DNA from: Himantopus leucocephalus
Lineage: Eukaryota; Chordata; Aves; Charadriiformes; Recurvirostridae
Direction of reading: 5' to 3'
DNA: 64,000 bases
Assembly (NCBI GenBank): GCA_003993805.1
Contig: RSEF01000002.1
Location: 73,790,731-73,854,730, forward strand
Shown here: positions 49,201 to 61,465 of the stretch, piece by piece
Layout of the letters: the number at the start of each line of letters is the position of its first letter
Numbering within the stretch: position 1 is the first letter of the stretch
Notes under the pieces: model-generated
The model's input: only the letters and a program-made list of their open reading frames with translations
Told to the model about the DNA's origin: nothing
The model's database searches: none
Program-made: the position numbers and the translations under genes

Positions 49201-52200
49201 ATAGAGAACTTGTCACCATGCCAATGGATTGACACACGTTCAAGACCCTTTTTCCTCCTCTTTAAAAAAAAATCTCTGTTGATTTAAATTTTTAAATTCA
49301 ACTTGTCTAAGGCTTCTGAGCACACAGTGAAACTACTTTTAAAGAGATTCTGCTTGCCTTGGGTTTCTCAAACTCTCCACTCCATCTCTGACTCATTCCA
49401 CGTGGGAGTATTTGCAAAATTCTTTGGCTCACCCAGTCTTTGATTGACATCACCATTGTTTCCTTGCTATTTTTATCCACCTTGTCAGGGCTAGTAAGTA
49501 CAGTGCAGCGTGTCGATTCCAAGTCAATTTTTCATCAATGTTATGCAGCTTGTAGGTTTTAGTGATGTCTTTAAAGCTGCTTAGTTGATCTTTATGTGGA
49601 AGCTTAAATAAATACTGTTTGCATTAGGACTGGTAAATCTGAAAGATTTCTGTTCCTCATTCTTTGCCACCTAACCAGCAGTAAGGTGCTTTGCAGAATT
49701 TCAGCCAGTGCCTACATGTCATTTATACTTATTTATGTATTGGTATTCTCATGATTCGTCATAGAAGAGGGAGGGTGGCAGGGAATTTGTGAGAAAAGGA
49801 TAAAATAATAAAACTGTACCTTGCCACAGTTTTCATGTGTCACCTTCAGCAAAACACTCAGTCTTTCCATCCCTGCAGTCCATGTCTGTAGCTGGAGTCT
49901 CCGCACACATTTCTCTCTGACTTGCAGAGCTCAGTTCATGCCTGATGTAGAGGTGGAACAAGAGCAAAGTTCAAACAAATCCTGAGGGAGAACCTGAAAA
50001 GTGGGGTTAACCTCTATTCTGTTGCTGTCATCAAAAAGGGACCTGTAAATATATAGGTTACTATTATGTTTAATTAACTCTTGGAGGCTCCAGGCACTAT
50101 GGCCCAAATCCAGCTTCCACCTCTGCAGGCTTTGAAGTGCTGGAGGAAGCGTGTCCTATGGTAGCGTAATCAATTTATTCTCACAAGGTGAGAGGACTTT
50201 AATGAAGGGAAGGACGATCAATGGATGTTTGCCAGCATGCTTGGCTTTGCTTCACAACTGTTCTCATGGCTGGCAATAAACCAAGCCAAAGGATCCACTT
50301 TATCCACCCAAATGCTCCTTACTCATAGTGGGAGGTAGAAGAGTATGGTAGAATAAACAGCAAAGATCACATTTCCTCAGTTTTCTATCCCGCCAAGTTA
50401 CCCCCCATTCCATTTCCTAGTGTATAGGTCTCATCAAAATTTCACCTTTTTTTGTTGGGACAACGAACTCTCTTTGTTGTCTATTCTACCTCCAAACCTA
50501 CTCGCACTCTGGTCCTTGTACAGCCTTGCAAGTAGTTGCAGGATTTTGCCCAAAGAATAGAGCTACTGTCAGAGCCCATGCATGGACTCACCTAAAACAG
50601 GAATCAGTTGCTGAAATTCCTGCTTGGACAGCTGGTCGGTGCGGTCACATAGCCTCAACCTGCTGCTGATTGCTACTTCAGCGCTATTCCCTGCTCATAT
50701 GTGGAGGACTTCCTATTAGACAGTTTTATGTTCTTGGCACAAGAACCAAATGCTGGAGCAAATCTCTTCCAACCGATCATACTACATTTAACAACTTCCG
50801 CTCCTTGATTACTGAGGACATTATTAGAAGAAGAAAGTGTGTAGATCTTTCATCATGCCTGCCTTAACTTAAGGGAGGTCAGGAATGGTAAGGGGAGGAG
50901 AGGTTTGACCAGTCATTTAACTTTCTTAAAAGCTCTTATTCCACTATTTTCTCTATCTCATTTATTGTCTGCTACCTAATTACTTCCATATCAAGTTCTT
51001 TAACTCAGCATGCAACCTCCTGCAGGCTTTTAAAACTTCGTACAAGTCTGCATCTGGAAGCCACAGTTGTGAGACCTTGTTTTCTCCTTTCACAAACAGG
51101 GAGCGTGTCACTTCCAAAAACAGATGCATTACTGCTAAGACTTTCATCCACACTTGATGTGTTCTACTCTTGTCCCCCTGATGAAACTGCACAGCATGCT
51201 CAGGTTCACTACAAACACAAGTCTTTTCTGCAGCTGGTCCCTAATGTGTTTGTTTGTGATCCTCAGCAAAACATTTGAAACTACAATAACTGGAAAGAGT
51301 TTAGGTAATTTCAGGTACTTATTATTGTGACTTTGGCATCTGTAGTGTATGAGGTGAGAATCGGATTAAAAAACATTGTTCGAGACAGAATGAAGAAAGC
51401 CCTCAACAAAAGTAGTGAAAATGCCTTACTCATACTTGCAATACAATATGGTGCTTCTGTTCTTTGGAGCAGATTTCTGAAGCAGAGAAATACAAGTTTC
51501 AGTCACTATATTTTAACTCATACAGAAGAATGAATTAGTTAGAAAAATGTATGGACAGTGGGAGTTTCTGTTACTGTGGAAATTACAATGAGTCTTAAAC
51601 TGCCCATAATGGGAAGAAAACTTCTTTGGCGAGGACTCAGCCAACCTCTTATGTGGTGAATTTAGACATCCTAATGGTGAAAGAAGCAAGTAACTGGAAA
51701 CAGTTAAAATCAGTGCCCACTTCTAAGAGTGTTAATATGTCAGGTAACAGCATTTATTGGGCCAAATAAATAGGGCTTAGAACCATATTTTAAAGTATAT
51801 TTCTCTTCAGCTTCCAGTGCCTTTGACTTCAACTTGTCTGTGTAGGCAAAGGTTCTGTTTACTGAAGGCTCTTTAAGGTATCAGAGCTAATCTTGTATGT
51901 GCAGTTTTGTGCTCAGTATTCAACTCGGGCAACACCAGGAGATCTAGTATTTGGAGGTTAAAACAATCTTTATACATGCAAATCAAGTAGTTTGATAGCT
52001 AAATGCCAACAACTGTATTTGTAACTGATGACACCTACATTCCTTTAGGCTAAGACCGACAGGTCAAACCTTTAGGCTACAATTTTTAAAAGCTTAGAGA
52101 TTTATGTGATAATTCCCAGAAATGGATAAGTAAACTGGGTACCGTGATCCTATAGTCAACTTCCAAGATATTAGCTCTTCCCAAAATCCACTCAACCTCT

Positions 52201-53079
52201 TCCTTACTCTACCAGTGCAGAGAATGAGTGGACACCTTTCGGAAACAATTTCTCTGAGAAAATGAGCATTTTAACTAAACAGTGTCCTTTGGTGAATGAA
52301 CCAGGCTGGCCAGCGAAAGAGGCAAAAGTTGTTCTCTGATCTTAAAGTAAGGAAAAAGATCCTGAGGAAGGAGAAATGACAGGATAAGGCTGACGGAGTT
52401 CTTTCCAACTCCCACATAGAAGCTAAGTACGATGATCTGCCTCACGGCCCTAGAGGACTTCCAGCAGTTTCAGGGAAAATATATCTTCTGTTTCTTTTCT
52501 CCACAGCAAAGTTTTCCAATGGCATAGATAATGCTCTACCAATGAGGGTTTTTTTTTTTCCTGACTATTGGCTATTGCAATATTCCATTTTATTTCATAT
52601 TTTCTATGCCATGTAATTTGTGCCTTGTACACAGTGTTAATACATGCAATAATTATAATTCTCCTTGACTGCATCATATTTAAAGGTGTAAGCTTCTCAA
52701 TCCATCTCCTTGAGGCAGATTACCCAGGAGACAACCCGCACATTACAGATGGAGCTGCTCTGATCCCATTAACTGAACAGTGAGGAGAGCATTTGAATCA
52801 CAGACTCCAGAGCCTAGTGAAACCCTGATCTCATTAAAAGCAAAGCTGGCAAGACTGTACCATTGGGGTGCCACTTTGGGTGTACCTTTGAACTTGGGGC
52901 TGCATCCAAAGGGTAGGAGTTGAGTGGAGATGGGACTGAGACATCGGGATGAGGTCCCTTACACCATATCCACCTGTGCCTGTGAACTTCTGGTCCTTCC
53001 TGCCAGACACCTCTCAGCAATTTCTGAAGGTGCCAGGGGGCTCAAACCACCAAAGTGAGGCACAGAAGGAAAATAAAAG
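46261..53079. other. Noncoding sequence, no gene supported
   Basis: GGGCCTGATCCTGCCAACAG (46646) with a following TTTAC/GTAAAC pair looks like the left half of a palindromic sauropsid repeat. GCACTGCAGGTAAGTCATT (47069-47087) is a perfect splice-donor string without a recognisable exon. A15-A16 runs lie near 47825. The longest open frame of the window (167 codons, 48784-49287 +) has no recognised domain, and a minus-strand frame mirrors part of it. The rest appears unique and A/T-rich. Confidence 0.5.
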
Positions 53080-53290
53080 AGCAGACAACTTAAAACCAAG
53101 TGGATTAATTAAATAATCTATATATTTACCAGTGATAATTCTACAGTAAAAAGCCTCCGGGGTTAGACGTTTTATAGGGATTTTAATTCCTTAATTTGGA
53201 AGGTTTGGAGCCCTGAGGATTGTTACTCTTCTTGTTTTTTAAATGATTTTGTGGAATTGTCATGGTGCAAGCTTTGTCTTTGGGGCTGTT
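53080..53290. promoter_or_regulatory. Possible conserved noncoding element
   Basis: GTGGATTAATTAAATAATCT, ACCAGTGATAATTCTACAGT and GGGATTTTAATTCCTTAATT are clustered homeodomain-type A/T cores. The sequence is not low-complexity and not a known repeat. Support is weak, from composition only. Confidence 0.25.
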
Positions 53291-54280
53291 TGCTGTCAAT
53301 ACAAACATCTGTCAAGGACAAGCTGTAAGACAGTCCCGATGCCGTATTACATCATGTAGTTCATTGATTTTTGTAGCGCTTAATGGTCTAGAGGTACACA
53401 CACTGATGTGGAGAATTAAGAAATCTGGATTGTATTTTCTGCTTTACCAACAAAACTTCCCTTTTCCATAACTATGATATGAAACTTGTTAACCAAACTT
53501 TGCCATTTGTTGTGTGATCTACTGCTATGGGGAAAAATATTCTGTGCAGGAATTAAGTACCGAGTATTAGTAAGGTTGTGTATTAATTCTGGATGTGAGT
53601 AAATACATTGCAGCTATACACTGAGTAACACTAATTCTGAAGGTGAACAGAAAAATAAAAGCAATATAGATCTCCCTTCCCCTCCCTTCTTTTTTTTCCC
53701 AAACAATCTCTTTAAAAAATAACTCCTGCCCCAAATTTTACACCTTTATCATCAGGCAACACAAGCTCAAATAGATTTTCCTCTTTCCCTTCCCTTTCTT
53801 TCACAACCTCCCTTCCCCCCTCCCTTTTTTTTTTTACTGTACATGTGAGAAACGTTGGCCTAATACCCCCTATTTCACTGGCAGACTTTTCCAAAGAGTG
53901 GCGTACTGGAATTGTAACATAATGAGAACAGATGCAGAGGCATAAAGCTCCTCATTCTCTTGCAAGGGACATGGAAAGGTTCAAGATGAAAATATCAGTG
54001 AATCAGCTGTTTAAGTAGATGTGTAAGCCGTGTTCAAACTCCAGATGGATGTTTTTGTATGGAAAAAATGGCAGCAAGGTTAAAGTCATGGTTGCATTGC
54101 AAGTGTATCTTGAGCCTGAGGAAGTTCAGGTTTTCCTTGTTATGATATCTCTGCTAGTTGTCCTCTTAAACAGGGTTTGAGTCTTCCAGCACAACAGAGA
54201 GAAATCACAAATCCTACAAAAAATTAACCCGTTTTTCATTCCTCTTCTTCTTTTTGGGTAAAAATGCAGAGATCTTTCTC
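53291..54280. other. Noncoding sequence with interrupted pyrimidine tracts
   Basis: C/T-rich tracts lie at 53671-53700 and 53775-53835 on the plus strand, separated by mixed sequence. No exon or transposon was recognised. Confidence 0.6.
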
Positions 54281-54534
54281 CACCAAAGCGGAGCAGGGAC
54301 ACAGCATTATTTTTCGGTTTTGGGCACCTTTAGGGAAGGAAAAAAGCAAAGGCAAACTAAATGCCTAAACTAAATGGGAGCTAAACTTACCTTAGGGAAA
54401 AGGGGANACACCAAAGCAGAGCAGGGACACAGCATTATTTTTCGGTTTTTGGCACCTTTAGGGAAGGAAAAAAGCAAAGGCAAACTAAACGCCTAAACTA
54501 AATGGGAGCTAAACTTACCTTAGGGAAAAGGGGA
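54281..54534. repeat. Direct duplication (126 bp x 2) across a single-N gap; likely assembly artefact
   Basis: Positions 54281-54406 and 54409-54534 are the same 126-bp sequence with about three substitutions (for example AAAGCGGAG against AAAGCAGAG, and AAATGCC against AAACGCC), joined by N at 54407. As at 3422, this is best explained by unmerged overlapping contig ends, perhaps two haplotypes. Each copy carries a minus-strand splice-donor-like string (AACTTACCTTAG on the plus strand). Confidence 0.9.
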
Positions 54535-57500
54535 ATCAGAAGCTAGAAACAGTATTTGCTCTAACCAGTGATATGTTACAGATAAGACTGTTTTGTCCCA
54601 GCCTCCAATCAGTCCTCTGTCCTTGAGTGCAGGAGGGAAGGAAGAGAAATCAGCCAAATAAGGAACATCTCCTGCCGTTTAAGTCATAAAAATTTTGCAT
54701 AGCCAAGGTGAGGTGAAAGCACTGTTTAGAAAGCTGGCAATATCATGTTGCTGTGAAGGGGAGTATCTTTTTGATTTATCTGTACTAAGTTATCATATAT
54801 TCTTGTAAGAATAGGTCAGATGGGCTCTGGGTGGGTGGGGGATATGTTTCCTTTCTGGAGCGAGCTGCTGAGCCTGCTCCGGGGACCAGGAGAGCCGCAG
54901 GGCAGATGGGAGCTGGCTGCCTTAGAGGTGACGGGACGGCTTTCCCAGGAGATTGGGCAGGTTTGGCTGCTGGACAGGGGGTCACTGCAGCCCAAACATA
55001 GAATCTGCAAGGACCCAGTGGGCAAGACCAGAGTTGCATTTAAAACTTTTCCTTTTTTTTTTTCTTTTTTTTTTAATCTGTTATCTATTTAGCATATCTG
55101 TTTTTAAAAGCTTCTAGTTTTTATTCAAATAAAGTTCTGAATTGTTTTTCTGTCTTTTTCAAGTATCTCATTCAAAGAATAGGCAGAGCAACTTCAGCTT
55201 GTTGTGCTTCTCTCATAGTTGCACCTTCCTGGAAACAGATAGGTACTTTTTCCTTTGAAATATACTCTCCTTTGGCAGGAACAACACAGTATTATTGTAC
55301 AATGAGAGTTAGAGCTAGCAAACCCTGCAGAACATGTCAGTATGCCTACATACTTTAAAAAATATCTGCCATTTGATTAAATCTAGTTCATTACAGGGCC
55401 AAAAAATATTCTTATGGAGGAGTAATGTTTTAAAAAAAACCAGCAATGTGTTAGCCTTTATCCAGAGAGTCAATGTGTGTGGGAGAGAACTGAGGCAAAG
55501 AAAACATCTCAAATTTCCCTCTACTTCAGTTGCAAAATTTTAGAAAGAGGCTGCCTAGATCCACCCTCAGCACGTCAGGAGCCCTGGGACGTCCGTATCT
55601 GCATAACGGGTTGTTTTTTTCATTTTTCTTGGGGAAGTACTACAGAGCTGGATGAAAATGATTACGCTGCTCCTCCCCATATCCCAGGCAGTCTCTGAGT
55701 TTAGAGACAGTCCCAGTGTCTTCCCTGAGGTCTTCAGAGGCCACAGAGCAGAGCTGCTGTGGAGCTGACACCTTCTGTGCGTGGTAGGGTCGAGTTTTGT
55801 GGAAAGAGGCTACTTCTCTTTATGCAGCAGAATGGACAATGCGGGCCAGTAATAACATGCATCCATTGTACAGCATGAAAGAGGCTTCTCTGCAAAGAGT
55901 ATTGTTTGTTTTCCTTTGTGTCTTCTCAGCTGCCAAATGCAGACTTCTTCTGCCCCTTCTCTCTCATCACCAGCTCCCACTCAGTATGCCTCCTTAGCAC
56001 GCTCTGTGATGGTGACACACACTCCATTGAACCCTGCTGGAGTCTGAAATTCCCCAGCATGAGACAAATAAACAGCCTTTTTTTTTCTTTTTTTTGCCTT
56101 TTTGTCTAACTTCCCAGACTGACATGCTGTAAAATAAAATAAACAAGAATTTTGAAACCTACGTTGATCAACACTAGTGTGGTATGCAGAAAATATGTTG
56201 TGAAACAAATGCTTTGAATTAGGACAAATGCAAAGGCTTAGGGCTGATTAATAGCTACTGCAGTCAAAGACTTCTGAGATTTTTTTTTAGTGCTGTGGGC
56301 CAGGATAGAATTTCAAACATATTAATTAGCAATAGCGTGCATGTTTGTTGCTGAACCACTAAGCAAAGGAAAGTTAAGTGCTAGAACAAGCCAAGAAATA
56401 CTTTTGCATACTCTGTCACAAAGAAATCAAAGCAAGAGTACCACTGTCAGCCTCTGGATTAATTGGTCTGTAGGAGTGGGTAACTTTGAAGATAGGGAGG
56501 AATGAAAGACTGATAGACTGAGGATAGATTTCACTTGCTAGTCATGCACCAATATTTGATTGATGGATTGATTCAGTTTGACTGATGAAAAGCTCTATCA
56601 GCCTTACGCTGCATCAAGAGACAAACATGTCCAATCAGGTAAAAATGTTCATCTGCACAAAATAATCAACCTAGAGGTGTATGAACAGGATCTCTACAAC
56701 AGCTGGGGGAACCCCTCACTGTACAAATAATGATTTCCTCTTTGAGGCAGTGAATTTTTGCATATTTATTTAAGAAATACGGATATTTTTCATCAAATTA
56801 TCCATTAGTAACGGGTTGGATAGCTATCCTTTTTACCTCCTTCTTGGTCTGGAATTCCACACGATGAAGACAGACATAACCATAGAAAGTTGTTGAGCCT
56901 CTATTATCTCTGCACACAAAGCTACTGGTAGGTGAGGAATTGGCTGCCACCCAGAAAAATCACCTGCCCTCACGAGCTGGTAACTAAGTAACTGATTATC
57001 TGACAAAGACATCTGGTGATTACGAAGGAAAAGGTCTCCTGTCATCTCATTTATTGAGAGGGAGAAGTGCTCAGCTACCTCAGTGGCTGAAGGAGTAAGA
57101 TGGGATGCCAGGTGGTTAAGGGAAATCCATACAAGTCTATATGCAAGAGGAAAGGCAAGATCCTGAAAGCCTTAGAAGATTCAGATGAATGCTCAAGAAT
57201 GGGGAGAAAACTCAGGTAAGTGAGCGCACATGCTTACTTCAGTATCTCCTTTGGCTCCATTTATCTTTTCTCCCAAAGTATGGGCTAATGGCATAAAAGT
57301 CCTTTGAGACGTGCTTCACAGCCTCTATGAAGAGGTGAACTATAAACCAGAGCCTTTACAAAGCTGGTGAAAAACGATACGATTAAGCAACTGGGTTACA
57401 GTGAGGGAGCAGCACTGATCCCACTTCCTCACTTTACCTTGTATATGCCAAATGACTGGGACCAAAGAGCCCAAATTGAAAGAGTACTGAAACATTCTCC

Positions 57501-58849
57501 AGCCAAGAGAAGTAGAAGAGTATGCTTGTCCAAGATGGTGACACCCACCACTACAGACTTAAAAGCGTTTGCCAAGGGACAGTTATTACGCCTCTCGTTT
57601 CCCCAGTGTTGACACCACCAGTTCCTCCATCTGACTTCTCCCCAGTGTTAAGCAGAAGCAGATATTTAGGTGTCCTCTGGAACTTCTTGAGCTGTAATTC
57701 AGGGCAGGAGATCCATACTGGGGAGGGAAAAATATGCCTGTAGAACTGCTCTGCAAGGCAGTCACGGCTGAAGAAATATCTTCAGTTCTGTCCACAGGGT
57801 GCTGCTCAGTCTGGGAAGCTCTCTAACTGTTCACAGCTGTAAAAAACGTATCTTTTGCCTCCCCTGGTAGAAAAGAGGAACAAAGCTACTGCCTGTTTTA
57901 AACCAAGGGTAGTGAGAGAGGCAGAAGTTACGAAAGATGCATCCAGAAACTGTATTGTTAAAGCTCCATCTCCTGGAGTCATGCGATTATGCAAAACATC
58001 CATGGTTTCATGGTTTATTCTTTTAACACATTTCCGTGTTATGGTTGGAAAGACAAGTTGGAAATGGGAACAGGAGGCTGTAAAGCACAAGGCAAGTGAA
58101 GGGAACTCCAGTTGGTTGGTTGGTTTTCAATCATGTGACTTGGATAAGGGGTAGGGAATTCAGGAATGCTTTTCTTCAGTAGTAGTGGGAGCTTCCTCTA
58201 GAGGACTTTTGTAGCAAGCACTAGCAGCAACCCTGATGATGTCTACAGCTGTTCCCTTGCTACTGTGATACCATTTTGCTTCATACCAATACTGTGTAAA
58301 TGATTAGGATGTTTGGCGATGTTCCAAAGCCAGCAGAGCCCCGTGGCACACGACTGAATTGTACCAAAGGAAACTGTTTTAAGTGCTAAGCAACTACTGT
58401 CTGAGAATCCACCTCTTCACTTCTGGTCCCTTCTGGAAACCAGAAGTCAAGGCCTTTTAAACCACAACCTGCTCCTGGAAAATCTCAGCCATGCAGCATA
58501 CCAGTCCATCCCCACCAGCATGACGCTCTCACATGGGCCAAACCTTCTGGTTCTAAGTCACAAGCGCCGCGGATGCATTTTACATCAGTTAACACCACAC
58601 CTTTCAAGAAAGTGGAAGACAACCTGCGATTACTCCAGTGCTTAAAAGATCATGTTGGGATTCCTAAGTAAGGACATCAAAGTGGTAATGAAATCATAAG
58701 TGGCACTTGAGGAGGTTGCAATTTTATCGTAACACCAGAGGTTTCTCATATTCTCTGTTTTAACTGATATGCGCCATACAGCTGCCTGATGGCTGTTGGT
58801 TTCTTAAAGCTTTCCTTTATAAACAAATGACACGCTGCATTTTTTTGTT
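54535..58849. other. Noncoding sequence, no gene seen
   Basis: A quadruplex-type motif lies at 54822-54841, followed by a G+C-richer patch to about 55010. T-rich runs are at about 55047-55075 and 56078-56100. CTCAGGTAAGTGAGCG (57213-57228) is a good splice-donor string with no recognisable exon before it. A (TTGG)n run lies near 58113. Open frames to 99 codons at 57806-58154 run on both strands and are unrecognised. Confidence 0.5.
54822..54841 (+). other. G-quadruplex-forming motif
   Basis: GGG, CTCT, GGG, T, GGG, T, GGGGG: four runs with loops of 4, 1 and 1 bases. It lies at the edge of a locally G+C-rich patch. Confidence 0.75.
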
Positions 58850-59210
58850 GTGGAAAGTGATTTTACTAATTCCAATATTTTCTTCCATGAGCCTTTGAGC
58901 TGGCACTGCAATTACTAACTAGACTGATTTTTCCAGTAACAATTTGTAATCAAGATGCAAGACATTAGAGTCCTAATCAGTTCCTCCCACACACACACCT
59001 TTTCTCCACTGTTTTTGAAGTGTGACTGCAAACACAGTGTTTTGCTTTCTAAGCTATAAAAGCATTTTTAAAAGTTCAAATATACTTAATCCATAAAACT
59101 AATTTATGGCTGTGCGAGTAGGAGAAACAAAGGTTACCAATTAATGGCCTGAGTTATTTAAAAATGACTGAGGTAGGCACTTTTCCTCCTGATTTTTGAT
59201 GACTTTTCAC
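58850..59210. promoter_or_regulatory. Possible conserved noncoding element
   Basis: CACTGCAATTACTAACTAGA, CAGTAACAATTTGTAATCAA, and AGAAACAAAGGTTACCAATT then AATGGCCTGAG combine SOX-like (ACAAAG) and homeodomain-like (CAATTA, AATTAATGG) cores within 250 bp. No repeat or coding signal is seen. Support comes from motif density only. Confidence 0.3.
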
Positions 59211-60360
59211 ATGCAAATGTTGGCCTACATTGTACATGAGCTTACAAAAAGTAGACTCATGCAGATATGGAAATCCTTGCCCAGTGTTGCAAAGAGAAAT
59301 TTAACGTGCGCTCTGACTGAACTGGAATGCTGCGGTAGCGTGAACTACATCTGTTATGCTTGTGCATTACTCTAAGCATGTAAACGGCTAAGAAAAGTCT
59401 TGAGAAAAATTCTGGGACTAGTAAAGCAAATGCCAAAACTTCCCATTGACTTTGGACAAGGTTTCCACTGCCTTATAATGTTTAATGACTAGCACTACCA
59501 GTGGTAGACAGTCCAAGAGCCGTTTTATTTAATCAACAGTGTTATTTCAGCCACCTGAACTGGTAGTTTGTTTCTTTTTTCTTCTTTAAACAGAGTTACT
59601 TTTCCCCTGTGATACCTATTAAATATATTGTTCACTTACGGGACCTACATGTGTGTTTAATATCAAAGCCTGCTGAAGCCCATTTACTGAATAGCAATCA
59701 ACTGATTTTTGTTTTTTAAATTAGGCACATACCTAAAGTTTGGCTGGATTATGGCCTGATACTGACCATAACAGTGATAAGGCATAGCAATGTGTTTATT
59801 TGATTATGTTTTCTTGATGATCACTGAATTTTTTCTGAACAGTCTGATTCTACTATTACAATGGGAACATCTTGGGGAGCACACATTTCAGAAAAAAACT
59901 CTAAGGGAGGGTAGTGGGGGGAAGTCTGTCACCTGTGCCCTTCCACAGGTTGTTTTATTTATAGAAGCAGGATAGTTACACTGAAGACGAATCAACAATA
60001 GGGCATGTCATGAAATGGGAAAATAAATGCCTGCTAACCCGTTTTCCTAGACGTACTCAAGGAGAACATCCACGGCCCCTGAGAGTGGGTTAAGCCCTCC
60101 CTAAGCATGACATTTTACGTGAATAATATTGGAGACTTTAGCCTTGATCTCGTAAAACAAGCTTGATTTTATTCATGCAAATATTACTGGTTTATTAGGT
60201 ACACTTAACTCTAGATCACAGCCCAGGAAAGGGAGAGGAAAAGAGGTGACGAACTACTGCTTATTCACAGCTTTTATCTTCAGGGAGGTGAAATTATCTC
60301 TTCCCCAAAAGGTTCAATGCAGACTATCTGATCTTTCTTAATTGGTTGAAATGCTACTTA
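59211..60360. other. Noncoding sequence, no gene seen
   Basis: Unique A/T-rich sequence. ATGGCCTGATACTGACCATA near 59751 is a possible trace of a palindromic sauropsid repeat. No exon was recognised. Confidence 0.5.
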
Positions 60361-60507
60361 CTTTTTCCTTTTCTTTCTTTCTTTCATTCCTTCTTTCTCC
60401 CTCTCTCCCCCTTCCTCTCTTTCTCTTTTTCTTTCTTCTTATTTCTTTTCTTTATTTTTCTATTTCTTTCTGTCTTTCTTTTCTTTCTTTCCTTCTTTCT
60501 TTCTCTC
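60361..60507 (+). repeat. Polypyrimidine tract with (TTTC)n units
   Basis: About 147 nt that are almost entirely C and T on the plus strand (TTTC, TTCC and CTCTC units), broken by only a few A or G residues. Such homopyrimidine/homopurine duplexes can form triplex structures. The 65- and 71-codon open frames across it are Phe/Leu/Ser-rich artefacts of the tract. Confidence 0.95.
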
Positions 60508-60714
60508 ACAGGTTTTTTTTTCCTTCTACACCCTACTAAAAAAAATCTCAAAATATTCTAGATAGACTGAAGCTTCACAAGGAGAATAATAGTCATAATA
60601 ACTATCATACAGTTAGAGAGGAAAAGAGGCATGCTGGGTATATCTGTCTCCCTATAGATGCTGTTCCATTTTTATTCAAGTGGAAATTGCAAGAGTTGTG
60701 TAGATGGGTCCTCT
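60508..60714. other. Noncoding sequence, nothing seen
   Basis: Unique A/T-rich sequence without recognisable elements. Confidence 0.5.
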
Positions 60715-60800
60715 GAAGATCTCTGAATCAAGCCAATTTTAATTAATCTTATCAATCATTTCAGAATAATCAAATTAATGAAAAAAATGTGGTTGACTCT
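60715..60800. promoter_or_regulatory. Dense homeodomain-site cluster, candidate regulatory core
   Basis: Within 48 bp (60733-60780) lie TTTTAATTAATC, TTATCAATCA, AGAATAATC and AAATTAATG: six or more ATTA/ATCA-type cores, some overlapping. Known: TAATTA and TGATTGA-like sites bind homeodomain and TALE factors. The density is above what I see elsewhere in the window, but A/T-rich DNA produces such motifs easily. Confidence 0.35.
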
Positions 60801-61371
60801 TTGATTCCAGCAGCAGCTACATTTTATCATATGAAAAAATGGCTTTTCCCTTTGTATTTTAAATGACTGAAATTTGAAAAATAGATTTGTTAACTTCATA
60901 AAGGGCAGTAAATGTTATTACAAAAGTGGTTGGTTAACTTGTCACTGTTCTGTTCTGAGGCTTGGAGTAACACCCGCAATGGGATTATTGATATAAATAG
61001 TGTCTTTTTAGGAGGAGGAAGGCAACATGTTCCTTTGCAGCGGTTCATTTATTAAAATCTCAAGTAATCATGACCCTTTCAAAAGATGGGAGCTCCCTGA
61101 AAATAAAGGATATATTAATGAGGGGCATATAACTCAGTGAGTTTGGAGATATTATATCACTCTTTAGGATATAACTATGGATTTTTGATGGAGTCAGGTG
61201 TATGATGGAGAGCCCTGGCAGATGCATGGTACCCTGCAAAAGCAATGGGAGTACCTAGCCCATCTGCTAACTGCAATTTAATAGCTTGACTTCTGGCACA
61301 TTGCTGGCAGAAAAAGTGACAAACACTGCTTTATACACTGAGCAATGTGCACTCTACACTAGTTCCATTTT
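60801..61371. other. Noncoding sequence, nothing seen
   Basis: Unique A/T-rich sequence. No exon, RNA gene or repeat recognised. Confidence 0.5.
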
Positions 61372-61465
61372 ATTTAGATAGTAAACTCCTTGGGGCAAGG
61401 TATCTTTCTGTGCTGTGTTTGTCAAGTACTTTGCACGGTGAGGTTCTGGTTTGTGACTAGATGTT
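61372..61465 (+). mobile_element. CR1/L3-type LINE 3' tail, plus strand
   Basis: TTAGATAGTAAACTCCTTGG, GGCAAGGTATCTTTCTGTGC, TGTGTTTGTCAAGTACTTTG, CACGGTGAGGTTCTGGTTTG closely follow the family phrase TTAGATTGTAAACTCTTTGGGGCAGGG..CTGTGTTTGTACAGCACCTAGCACAATGGGGTYCTGG. It is the best preserved of the three copies in the window. Confidence 0.78.

Noticed and set aside
48784..49287. Longest open frame, 167 codons on the plus strand
   Set aside because: One frame of this length is about what chance predicts in 64 kb of A/T-rich sequence on six frames. It has no recognisable domain, and a minus-strand frame (48939-49235) covers the same bases.
60342..60561. Phe/Ser/Leu-rich open frames resembling membrane proteins
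   Set aside because: They are direct translations of the C/T-only tract, not genes.
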